From NCBI RefSeq assembly GCF_000721935.1, contig NZ_KL585387.1, forward strand, positions 219,369 to 226,377: a stretch of 7,009 nucleotides of DNA, read 5' to 3'. A program made the translations under genes and the position numbers. This stretch comes from Streptomyces sp. NRRL WC-3549 (GTDB lineage Bacteria; Actinomycetota; Actinomycetes; Streptomycetales; Streptomycetaceae). The notes below the pieces were generated by a model, which saw only the letters and a list, made by a program, of their open reading frames with translations, was not told where the DNA came from and did not search any database. How positions within the stretch are numbered: position 1 is the stretch's first letter; the number at the start of each line of letters is the position of its first letter. Shown piece by piece: positions 1-6,725 of this stretch.

Positions 1-394
1 CCCACTGCGCGGGCCGAAGCCGCTCGCCGAGCAGCAGGACGCCCATGGCGATGGTGACGAGCGGGTTGATGAAGTAGCCGAGTGAGGCCTCGACGACATG
101 GCCGTTGTTGACCGACCAGATGTACAGGCCCCAGTTGACCGCGATGACGGTCGCGGCGAGCGCGATGAGGCCCAGCCGCCCCGGCTGCCGGAGCAGCTCG
201 CGTATCCAGGCCCAGCGGCGCAGGGCCAGCAGGGCGATCCCCACCACGCCCAGCGACCAGACCATCCGGTGGGCGAGGATCTCCACCGCGCCCGACGGCT
301 CCAGCAGCGGCCAAAAGAGGGGCACCAGACCCCACATCGCGTACGCCCCGACTCCGTACAGCAGGCCTGCCCGCTGTTCGTTCTTTCCCTCCAC
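1..394 (-). CDS. rarD: EamA-family transporter RarD, N-terminal part (cut by the window edge)
   Basis: This is a drug/metabolite-transporter (EamA) superfamily membrane protein of the RarD type. Members are polytopic inner-membrane proteins whose substrate is generally unknown; the family name comes from a chloramphenicol-sensitivity annotation. Only the first 131 codons lie in the window, and the frame stays open to the edge. RarD hallmarks are visible: GxxAYxxWGLVPLFWPLL at residues 14-31 (TM1), EILAHRMVWS at 38-47 (TM2), AVNWGLYIWSVNNGHVVEASLGYFINPL at about 85-112 read as two adjacent blocks (TM3/4 region), and LLLGERL at 120-126. The family is usually about 300 residues, so more than half is missing here. 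I chose the GTG at 394 because GGGAGG (399-404) lies 4 nt upstream and no better in-frame start exists. It lies downstream of the KimA-like gene on the same strand, but a hairpin and its own candidate promoter intervene. The family call is firm; the substrate is unknown. Confidence 0.9.
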   Translation of the reverse strand, partial: MEGKNEQRAGLLYGVGAYAMWGLVPLFWPLLEPSGAVEILAHRMVWSLGVVGIALLALRRWAWIRELLRQPGRLGLIALAATVIAVNWGLYIWSVNNGHVVEASLGYFINPLVTIAMGVLLLGERLRPAQW

Positions 395-439
395 GGGCCC
401 TCCCGGCGCTCCTGGGCCGGCCCACCGGCCGACTGCACG

Positions 440-468
440 ACGGTAACGCCGGAAGGGCCGCCTGTCAT
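440..468 (-). promoter_or_regulatory. candidate sigma-70-type promoter of rarD
   Basis: On the minus strand, ATGACA (468-463) resembles the -35 consensus TTGACA at 5 of 6 positions. A 17-bp spacer separates it from TACCGT (445-440), which fits the TAnnnT pattern of the -10 element. Transcription would start near 433, leaving a leader of about 39 nt before the GTG at 394. The -35 hexamer lies inside the left arm of the 456-502 hairpin. This is inferred from motif spacing only. Confidence 0.4.
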
Positions 469-502
469 AGCCGTCTCAGGGAAACGGTCATGACAGGCGG
501 CC
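456..502 (-). terminator. long inverted repeat, likely terminator of the KimA-like gene
   Basis: The arms at 456-474 and 484-502 are 19 bp long and match at 17 positions. The outer 13 bp are perfect (GGCCGCCTGTCAT against its complement), with a 9-nt loop at 475-483. The repeat starts 41 bp after the stop codon of the upstream permease (544) and lies before rarD. It has no U-tract, which is usual for Streptomyces terminators. Because its left arm contains the candidate rarD -35 element, it could also act as an operator. Confidence 0.7.
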
Positions 503-543
503 GGTGGTCCACAGGGCGTTTCCCGTACGGCGCGCCGGCGCGC

Positions 544-2502
544 TCAGTCGGGCTGAGGCGCCCGCCCCTCCTCCAGGGCGTGCAGTGCGCGTGAGACGTC
601 GAACGGCAGGATCGTCACGGCGACGTGCGGCAGGGCGCCCAGCGTCTTCGCCATCCCTTCGCCCGTGCCCCGGTGCAGCAGCTTCCCCAGCACGTGGCGG
701 TAGAGCCGCCGCGGTACCAGGACCGTCAGCGAGGTGTCCCCGTCGGCGGTGGTGCGGGCCGCCAGCTCCACCATGGCGTGGTGCAGCCGCCGGTCGGGAC
801 AGGCCACGACGTCCAGGGGGACGGAGGTCGCGGTCGTGTCCTCCCACCGGGCCGCCAGCCGGTCCGCGTACGGCTCGTCGATCGCGAAGTGCACCGCCCT
901 GATCCCGTCCGGATGCAGCTCGTGGGCGTAGCGCAGGCACTTCAGGGTCGCCAGGTCGAGCCGTTCGACGAGGACGAACACCAGGTGACGGCGGGTGAGC
1001 GGCCGGTCGGCCCCCGGGGGCTGGATGCCCTCCAGCGCGGCGGCCTCGCTCCGGTACTCGCGGTTGATGCGGATCAGCGCCCACACCCCGGCCGGGAAGA
1101 CCACCACGACGAGCCAGGCGCCCTCGGTGAACTTGGTGACCGCGAAGATCAGCACCACCGCCGCCGAGATGGCCGAAGCGAGGCCGTTCACCACGATCTT
1201 GGTCCGGCGGCGCGGTTCGCGGCGCCTGAGGTGGTACGCGGTGAGACCGGCACCGGCCATGGTGAAGGCGGTGAACACACCGATCGCGTACAGCGCGACC
1301 AGCTTGTCCACGCTGGCGCCGGTGGCCAGGAGCAGCGCCAGCGAGATGACGGCGAGGCAGATGATGCCGTTGGAGAACGCCAGCCGGTGCCCCCGCCGGG
1401 TCAGCACCCGCGGCAGGAACCGGTCCTGGGCCACGAAGCTCGCCAGGAACGGGAAGCCGGTGAAGGGGGTGTTGGCCCCCGTGTACAGCACCAGCGCCGT
1501 CGCCAGCTGGACGAAGACCAGTCCCACCGTGCCCACCACCCCGTCCCCGAACGCGAGACGGGCCTCCTGCGCGATGACGGTCGGCGTGCCGTCCGTGTAG
1601 GGGATGGCGTGGGTGAAGTGCGCCAGCGTGGACACGCCCAGGACGAGGATCCCGAGCGCGCAGCCCATGGTGATCATCGTGCGGCGGGCGTTGCGGCCCT
1701 GCGGCTCACGGAACGCGGAGATGCCGTTCGAGATGGCCTCCAGCCCGGTCAGCGAGGAGCCGCCGTTGGCGAACGCCCGCAACACGAGGAACAGGGACGC
1801 CCCGTACAGCCAGCCGCTGCCCTCGGTGCCGAGCGGGACGGCGCCCGGGGCGTGCACATCGGCGTGCGGCAGGTTCCCGGACAGGCCGCGCACGGCCGCG
1901 ACGACGATGACCAGGCCGATCGCCGTCATGAAGAGGTAGGCGGGGAGGGCGAAGAGCCGCCCGGCCTCCCGGACGCCCCGCAGGTTCCCGTACGCGAGCA
2001 CCACGATGGCCAGGACGGAGAGGGGGAGCTGGAAGCGGTCCATGCCGGTCCAGCCGCCCCCGGTCAGGTGCGCCAGCGAGATCAGCGCGTTGGTGCCCGC
2101 CGACACCTGGACGGCGACGGTGACCACGTAGTCGACGAGCAGGGCGACGGCGGCGACCTGGGCGATGTCCGGCCCGAAGTTCTCGCGGGCCACGACGTAC
2201 GAACCGCCCGCCCGCGTGTAGATCATGACGACGTCGCTGTAGCAGAGGGTCAGCAGCACCAGGACGAGCAGGATCGCCCCGGTCACCGGCATGAGCAGGG
2301 TGAAGGCACCCAGCCCCGCGGCCGGCACCAGGACCCGGAGCATCTGCTCCGAGCCGTACGCCGAGGAGCTGACGCAGTCCGACGCCAGGACCCCGAGGGC
2401 GGTCCGGTTGCTCAGCTTCTCGTCGCGGACACGGTCACTGGTGAGCGCCTTGCCGAGCAGGTGGTTCTTGACCCGGTACCCCGGGCCGCTGTCCAGGGCC
2501 AT
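544..2502 (-). CDS. APC-superfamily permease of the KimA/YdaO potassium-importer type
   Basis: This 652-residue protein has about 12 membrane segments (roughly residues 54-480) followed by a soluble cytoplasmic domain of about 170 residues (481-652). The arrangement matches Bacillus subtilis KimA (YdaO), a high-affinity K+/H+ symporter. Close matches to KimA as I remember it include SSAYGSEQ (46-53), GGSYVVARENFG (99-110), LLVDYVVTVAV (121-131), SLTGLEAISNGISAF (250-264) and a later HRLAFSNGI. Residues reported to line the K+ site in KimA (D36, Y43, D117, T121, T230, E233) align with D42, Y49, D124, T128, T252 and E255. S125 becomes Q132. Automatic annotation would probably say amino acid permease. 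The ATG at 2502 is the only sensible in-frame start, but it has no clear ribosome-binding site. Hairpins on both sides suggest its own transcript. Family confidence is high; K+ specificity is inferred from motifs. Confidence 0.85.
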   Translation of the reverse strand: MALDSGPGYRVKNHLLGKALTSDRVRDEKLSNRTALGVLASDCVSSSAYGSEQMLRVLVPAAGLGAFTLLMPVTGAILLVLVLLTLCYSDVVMIYTRAGGSYVVARENFGPDIAQVAAVALLVDYVVTVAVQVSAGTNALISLAHLTGGGWTGMDRFQLPLSVLAIVVLAYGNLRGVREAGRLFALPAYLFMTAIGLVIVVAAVRGLSGNLPHADVHAPGAVPLGTEGSGWLYGASLFLVLRAFANGGSSLTGLEAISNGISAFREPQGRNARRTMITMGCALGILVLGVSTLAHFTHAIPYTDGTPTVIAQEARLAFGDGVVGTVGLVFVQLATALVLYTGANTPFTGFPFLASFVAQDRFLPRVLTRRGHRLAFSNGIICLAVISLALLLATGASVDKLVALYAIGVFTAFTMAGAGLTAYHLRRREPRRRTKIVVNGLASAISAAVVLIFAVTKFTEGAWLVVVVFPAGVWALIRINREYRSEAAALEGIQPPGADRPLTRRHLVFVLVERLDLATLKCLRYAHELHPDGIRAVHFAIDEPYADRLAARWEDTTATSVPLDVVACPDRRLHHAMVELAARTTADGDTSLTVLVPRRLYRHVLGKLLHRGTGEGMAKTLGALPHVAVTILPFDVSRALHALEEGRAPQPD

Positions 2503-2508
2503 GGCGCC

Positions 2509-2514
2509 ATGATG
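2509..2514 (-). promoter_or_regulatory. possible -10 element of a leaderless transcript for the KimA-like gene
   Basis: Reading the minus strand, CATCAT (2514-2509) occupies positions -12 to -7 relative to the A of the ATG at 2502. It matches the TATAAT consensus at 4 of 6 positions. That is where a -10 box would sit if transcription began at the start codon, and no Shine-Dalgarno sequence is visible in this interval. A -35 element is not evident, so the call is weak. Confidence 0.25.
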
Positions 2515-2544
2515 GGTCGCCCGGGCAGGCCCCGGACGGCCAAA

Positions 2545-2578
2545 CGCCGGGCGGGCGGAAAGGTCTGCCCGTCCGGCG
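2545..2578 (-). repeat. inverted repeat in the korB / KimA-like intergenic gap
   Basis: CGCCGGGCGGGC (2545-2556) pairs with GCCCGTCCGGCG (2567-2578) at 11 of 12 positions around a 10-nt loop. The single mismatch is C-A in minus-strand RNA and a G-U wobble in plus-strand RNA. It lies between the korB terminator and the start of the KimA-like gene. It may be a second terminator hairpin or may lie within the promoter region of the permease. Confidence 0.45.
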
Positions 2579-2585
2579 CTGTGGT

Positions 2586-2613
2586 GCGGCGCCCCGGCCG
2601 CCCGGGACGCCGC
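2586..2613 (-). terminator. terminator-like hairpin just after korB
   Basis: Arms at 2586-2597 and 2602-2613 form a 12-bp GC-only stem closed by a 4-nt loop. In minus-strand RNA the only non-Watson-Crick position becomes a G-U wobble, so the stem is continuous on the strand that matters. It begins 9 bp after the korB stop codon at 2623. There is no U-tract, as is common in this group. It probably ends the korAB transcript. Confidence 0.65.
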
Positions 2614-2622
2614 GCGGGTCCG

Positions 2623-3673
<1,051 letters not shown>

Positions 3674-3681
<8 letters not shown>

Positions 3682-5629
3682 CGATGGCCTCCTTGAGGGC
3701 GGTGGCGAGCTGCTCGGCCTTGAAGGGCATGCCGTTGACCTGGTTGAAGCTCTGCACGTCCACCAGGTACCTGGCCCGCAGCAGGGTGGCGAGCTGGCCC
3801 AGGTTCATCTCCGGGACGACCACCCGGTCGTAGCGGGCCAGCACCTCGCCGAGATTGCCCGGGAAGGGGTTGAGGTGCCGCAGATGGGCCTGGGCGATGG
3901 TGTCGCCCGCCGCCCGCAGCCGGCGGACCGCCGCGGTGATCGGGCCGTACGTCGAACCCCAGCCCAGCACCAGCGTCCGGGCGTCCGCCGGGTCGTCGAC
4001 CTCCAGCTCCGGCACCGCGATGCCGTCGATCTTCGCCTGGCGGGTGCGCACCATGAAGTCGTGGTTGGCCGGGTCGTACGAGATGTTGCCCGTGCCGTCC
4101 TGCTTCTCGATGCCCCCGATCCGGTGCTCCAGACCGGGTGTGCCCGGCACCGCCCACGGACGGGCCAGCGTCTCGGGGTCGCGCTTGTAGGGCCAGAACA
4201 CCTCGGTGCCGTCGGCCAGTTCGTGGTTGGGGCCGGTCGCGAACCGGGTCCGCAGGTCCGGAAGGCCCTCCACCTCGGGGATCCGCCACGGCTCCGAGCC
4301 GTTCGCCAGGTAGCCGTCCGACAGCAGGAAGACCGGGGTGCGGTACGTCAGGGCGATCCGCGCCGCGTCCATCGCCGCGTCGAAGCAGTCCGCCGGGGTA
4401 CGGGAGGCGACGACCGGGACCGGCGCCTCGCCGTTCCTCCCGTACATCGCCTGGAGCAGGTCGGCCTGCTCGGTCTTGGTGGGCAGGCCCGTGGACGGGC
4501 CGCCGCGCTGGATGTCCACGATCAGCAGCGGCAGCTCCAGCGAGACCGCCAGGCCGATGGTCTCCGACTTCAGCGCCACCCCGGGCCCCGACGTCGTCGT
4601 CACCGCGAGCGAACCGCCGAAGGCCGCGCCCAGCGCCGCCCCGATCCCCGCGATCTCGTCCTCCGCCTGAAAGGTCCGCACACCGAAGTTCTTGTGACGG
4701 CTGAGCTCGTGGAGGATGTCGGAGGCCGGAGTGATCGGGTACGAGCCCAGGTAGAGCGGCAGGTCCGCCTGGCGGGCCGCGGCGATCAGCCCGTAGGACA
4801 GCGCCAGGTTCCCGGAGATGTTGCGGTAGGTGCCCGTGGGGAACGCCTGGGAGGCGGGCGCCACCTCGTAGGAGACCGCGAAGTCCTCCGTGGTCTCACC
4901 GAAATTCCAGCCCGCCCGGAACGCCGCCACATTCGCCTCGGCGATCGCCTGCTTCTTGGCGAACTTCGTCCGGAGGAATTTCTCCGTCCCCTCGGTCGGA
5001 CGGTTGTACATCCAGGAAAGCAGCCCCAGGGCGAACATATTTTTCGAGCGTTCGGCCTCCTTTCGGGAAAGACCGAACTCCTTCAGCGCCTCGATCGTCA
5101 GAGTCGTCAACGGCACGGGATGCACGTTGTACGCGTCGAGGGACCCGTCCTCCAGCGGAGATGTCTCGTAACCGACCTTCGCCATGGGGCGTTTCGTGAA
5201 CTCGTCGGTGTTCACGATGATGTCGGCCCCGCGCGGCACATCGGCGATATTGGCCTTCAGTGCGGCGGGATTCATCGCGACCAGTACATTCGGCGCGTCG
5301 CCCGGCGTGAGGATGTCGTGGTCCGCGAAATGCAGCTGGAACGACGACACGCCCGGCAGCGTCCCGGCGGGCGCCCGGATCTCCGCGGGGAAGTTCGGCA
5401 GCGTCGACAGGTCGTTCCCGAACGACGCCGTCTCCGACGTGAAGCGGTCACCGGTCAGCTGCATGCCGTCGCCGGAGTCACCCGCGAAACGGATGATGAC
5501 CCGGTCCAGACGACGGATTTCCTTTTCGCCCGCGGCCTCGGCGCCGAGCTGGGGGACACGTTGATCCCCGACAAGGGCCTCGTCGGCCTCGTCGGTCTTT
5601 CCGGCTGGGCTACTGACCTGGCTGGTCAC
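3674..5629 (-). CDS. korA: 2-oxoacid:ferredoxin oxidoreductase, alpha subunit with fused gamma domain (KorA)
   Basis: This 651-residue partner of KorB has the fused architecture of actinobacterial 2-oxoglutarate:ferredoxin oxidoreductases. A POR-gamma domain comes first (about 43-230, opening with RVIIRFAGDSGDGMQLTG at 43-60). The pyrimidine-binding POR_N domain follows (about 275-450, with YPITPAS at 297-303, QAEDEIAG at 321-328 and TSGPG at 346-350). The C-terminal PFOR-II-type domain (about 550-645, with GWGSTYGP at 556-563) completes it. The first 40 residues are low-complexity and typical of Streptomyces homologues. The frame is open to an ATG at 5785, but I chose the GTG at 5629. A good GGAGGT (5638-5643) sits 8 nt before it, and the extra 52 codons would cover a palindrome, a leader hairpin and the candidate promoter. 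Its TGA overlaps the korB ATG. Known work on the mycobacterial homologue suggests an alternative to 2-oxoglutarate dehydrogenase; that role is inferred here. Confidence 0.95.
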
Positions 5630-5660
5630 TGAACTGGACCTCCCTCGGGGCGGCGGCTCG

Positions 5661-5685
5661 GGACCGGCCGGCCCGCCGGCGGTCC
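5661..5685 (-). repeat. GC-rich hairpin in the korA leader
   Basis: GGACCGGCCGGC (5661-5672) and GCCGGCGGTCC (5675-5685) form an 11-bp stem with one bulged G and a very short loop, which would open by a pair or two in RNA. It would lie in the 5' untranslated leader of korA, ending about 18 nt before the ribosome-binding site. It could affect translation or mRNA stability, or simply reflect base composition. Confidence 0.4.
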
Positions 5686-5694
5686 AGAGCCCCA

Positions 5695-5710
5695 CCTTAC
5701 TTCTGTAAGG
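5695..5710. promoter_or_regulatory. operator-like palindrome upstream of korA
   Basis: CCTTAC (5695-5700) and GTAAGG (5705-5710) are perfect 6-bp arms around TTCT. The site stands out because it is A/T-containing in a strongly GC-rich gap. It lies 66 bp upstream of the chosen korA start and just downstream of the candidate transcription start, a position typical of a repressor operator. I do not recognise the regulator. It does not match the iron-box, Zur, Rex, SoxR or HAIR consensus sequences I know. Confidence 0.45.
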
Positions 5711-5728
5711 GTCGCCTTCCTCGGACCG

Positions 5729-5757
5729 ATCATATGGCCGAAGCGCTTTTGAGACAG
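5729..5757 (-). promoter_or_regulatory. candidate korAB promoter
   Basis: On the minus strand TATGAT (5734-5729) matches 5 of 6 bases of the -10 consensus. CTGTCT (5757-5752) lies 17 bp upstream as a poor -35 element, matching TTGACA at 3 of 6 bases. Transcription would start near 5722, giving a leader of roughly 90 nt that contains the palindrome and the GC hairpin. The weak -35 suggests activator dependence or another sigma factor, but this is inference. Confidence 0.4.
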
Positions 5758-5763
5758 GGATTC

Positions 5764-5790
5764 CCCGTGTTCCGTCGCACGTCACACGGG
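5764..5790. repeat. 7-bp inverted repeat between the response regulator and korA
   Basis: CCCGTGT (5764-5770) and ACACGGG (5784-5790) are perfect arms separated by 13 nt. The repeat lies just upstream of the candidate korA promoter. It could be a weak second terminator for the response regulator or a binding site for a dimeric activator. There is no further evidence for either. Confidence 0.35.
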
Positions 5791-5801
5791 TCGCCGCGCG
5801 C

Positions 5802-5818
5802 GGCGGGAACTCCCCGCC
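5802..5818 (-). terminator. short terminator-like hairpin after the response regulator
   Basis: GGCGGG (5802-5807) and CCCGCC (5813-5818) form a 6-bp GC stem with a 5-nt loop, starting 7 bp after the regulator stop codon at 5826. An overlapping 14-bp perfect palindrome, CGCCGCGCGCGGCG (5792-5805), can form an alternative structure. No U-tract follows. It plausibly ends the regulator transcript before korA, but the stem is short. Confidence 0.4.
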
Positions 5819-5825
5819 CCCGGTC

Positions 5826-6497
5826 TCAGGAGTTGAGATACGTCAGGACGGCGAGAACTCGCCGGTGATCACCTTCGCTCGGCGACAGGCCCAGTTTCAG
5901 GAAGATGTTGCTGACGTGTTTCTCCACGGCCCCGTCACTCACCACCAGCTGTTTCGCGACCGCCGAGTTCGTCCGGCCCTCCGCCATCAGGCCGAGGACC
6001 TCCCGCTCGCGCGGTGTGAGCCCGGCCAGCACGTCCTGCTTGCGGCTCCGGCCCAGCAACTGCGCCACCACCTCCGGGTCCAGGGCCGTCCCGCCCTGGG
6101 CGACCCGCACCACCGCGTCCACGAACTCCCGGACATCGGCCACCCGGTCCTTGAGCAGATAGCCCACCCCCCGGCTGCTGCCGGCCAGCAGCTCGGTGGC
6201 GTACTGCTCCTCCACGTACTGGGAGAGGACCAGCACCCCGATGTCCGGGTAGTCCTTCCGCAGCCGCACCGCGGCCCGGACCCCCTCGTCGGTGTGGGTC
6301 GGCGGCATCCGCACGTCGGCGACCACCACGTCCGGCAGCTCGCCCTGCCCCGCGAGGTCGCCCACCGTCTTGATCAGCGCCTCGGCGTCCCCGACGCCCG
6401 CCACGACGTCGTGTCCGAGGTCGGTCAGCAGCCGGGTGAGTCCCTCCCGGAGCAGTACGGAATCCTCGGCGATGACGACGCGCACCCTGTTCTCCAC
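5826..6497 (-). CDS. two-component response regulator, NarL/LuxR (FixJ) type
   Basis: This 223-residue cytoplasmic transcription factor has an N-terminal receiver domain (about 4-122) and a C-terminal LuxR-type helix-turn-helix (about 158-223). The receiver shows the acidic pair E11-D12 (AED), the phosphoacceptor D61 in VVVADVRMPP (57-66), S92 at the switch position (VLVLSQY) and K116 in LLKDR. The DNA-binding domain shows LTPREREVLGLMAEG (160-174), SDGAVEKHVSNIFLKLGL (187-204) and the ending VLTYLNS. The frame is open further upstream to 6590. I chose the GTG at 6497 because GGGGGA (6508-6513) lies 10 nt before it and the receiver fold begins five residues in. The GTG at 6515 has no ribosome-binding site. 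It lies downstream of a histidine kinase and is presumably its partner, although a strong hairpin separates them. Its target genes are unknown; neighbouring korAB is a guess based on position. Confidence 0.93.
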   Translation of the reverse strand: MENRVRVVIAEDSVLLREGLTRLLTDLGHDVVAGVGDAEALIKTVGDLAGQGELPDVVVADVRMPPTHTDEGVRAAVRLRKDYPDIGVLVLSQYVEEQYATELLAGSSRGVGYLLKDRVADVREFVDAVVRVAQGGTALDPEVVAQLLGRSRKQDVLAGLTPREREVLGLMAEGRTNSAVAKQLVVSDGAVEKHVSNIFLKLGLSPSEGDHRRVLAVLTYLNS

Positions 6498-6575
6498 GAC
6501 GCTGTGTTCCCCCACTGTTGAAATCGTGCTCTGCGGCCGGTGCGCACGGCGTTGCCGGGACCGGCCCCGGGACCT

Positions 6576-6591
6576 CCAGCATCCCAGCATC
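6576..6591. repeat. tandem 8-bp direct repeat upstream of the response regulator
   Basis: CCAGCATC occurs twice back to back (6576-6583 and 6584-6591), 79 bp upstream of the regulator's GTG start. Head-to-tail copies of a short motif are one way response regulators recognise DNA, so an autoregulatory site is possible. An 8-bp spacing is shorter than a helical turn, and chance is not excluded. Confidence 0.35.
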
Positions 6592-6601
6592 GGAGCCCGA
6601 A

Positions 6602-6613
6602 CGGGACGTCCCG
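6602..6613. promoter_or_regulatory. 12-bp perfect palindrome upstream of the response regulator
   Basis: CGGGACGTCCCG (6602-6613) is a perfect palindrome about 105 bp before the regulator start. It lies between the kinase-side terminator and the tandem repeat. It could be an operator for regulator expression. GC-rich palindromes of this length do arise by chance in such DNA, so confidence is low. Confidence 0.3.
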
Positions 6614-6635
6614 GGGATCTTTCCGACCGCGACGT

Positions 6636-6682
6636 GCCCGCAGTGCCCCGGCCCCGCCGGAGCGGGGAGGGGCACTGCGGGC
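6636..6682 (-). terminator. very strong two-tier hairpin between the kinase and the response regulator
   Basis: A perfect 14-bp stem (6636-6649 with 6669-6682, GCCCGCAGTGCCCC and its complement) encloses a second perfect 6-bp stem (6652-6657 with 6662-6667) with a CGGA loop. The two are separated by a small GG/A internal loop. It lies about 44 bp after the expected kinase stop codon (6726) and 139 bp before the regulator start. It has no U-tract, as is typical of Streptomyces. It should end kinase transcription and would leave the regulator dependent on its own promoter or on readthrough. Confidence 0.75.
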
Positions 6683-6725
6683 GTGGGCGGGCGGCGCTCC
6701 GTACGCCTCCCGGGCCGGCGGCCGG

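Noticed and set aside
98..493. Small plus-strand frames opposite the start of rarD
   Set aside because: They are antisense to a clear RarD N-terminus and run into the terminator hairpin. No recognisable protein features are present.
488..1084. A 198-codon minus-strand open frame overlapping the end of the KimA-like gene
   Set aside because: It lies in another frame within the permease's cytoplasmic domain and is rich in R, A, P and G. The permease frame is clearly the coding one.
2503..2622. Possible c-di-AMP (ydaO-type) riboswitch before the KimA-like gene
   Set aside because: The gap is only 120 bp and is filled by GC hairpins. I see no ydaO-type conserved core, and the start codon may be leaderless.
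5792..5805. 14-bp perfect palindrome CGCCGCGCGCGGCG as a regulatory site
   Set aside because: It is pure alternating G/C, likely by chance in this composition, and overlaps the short terminator-like hairpin. I mention it only as an alternative structure there.
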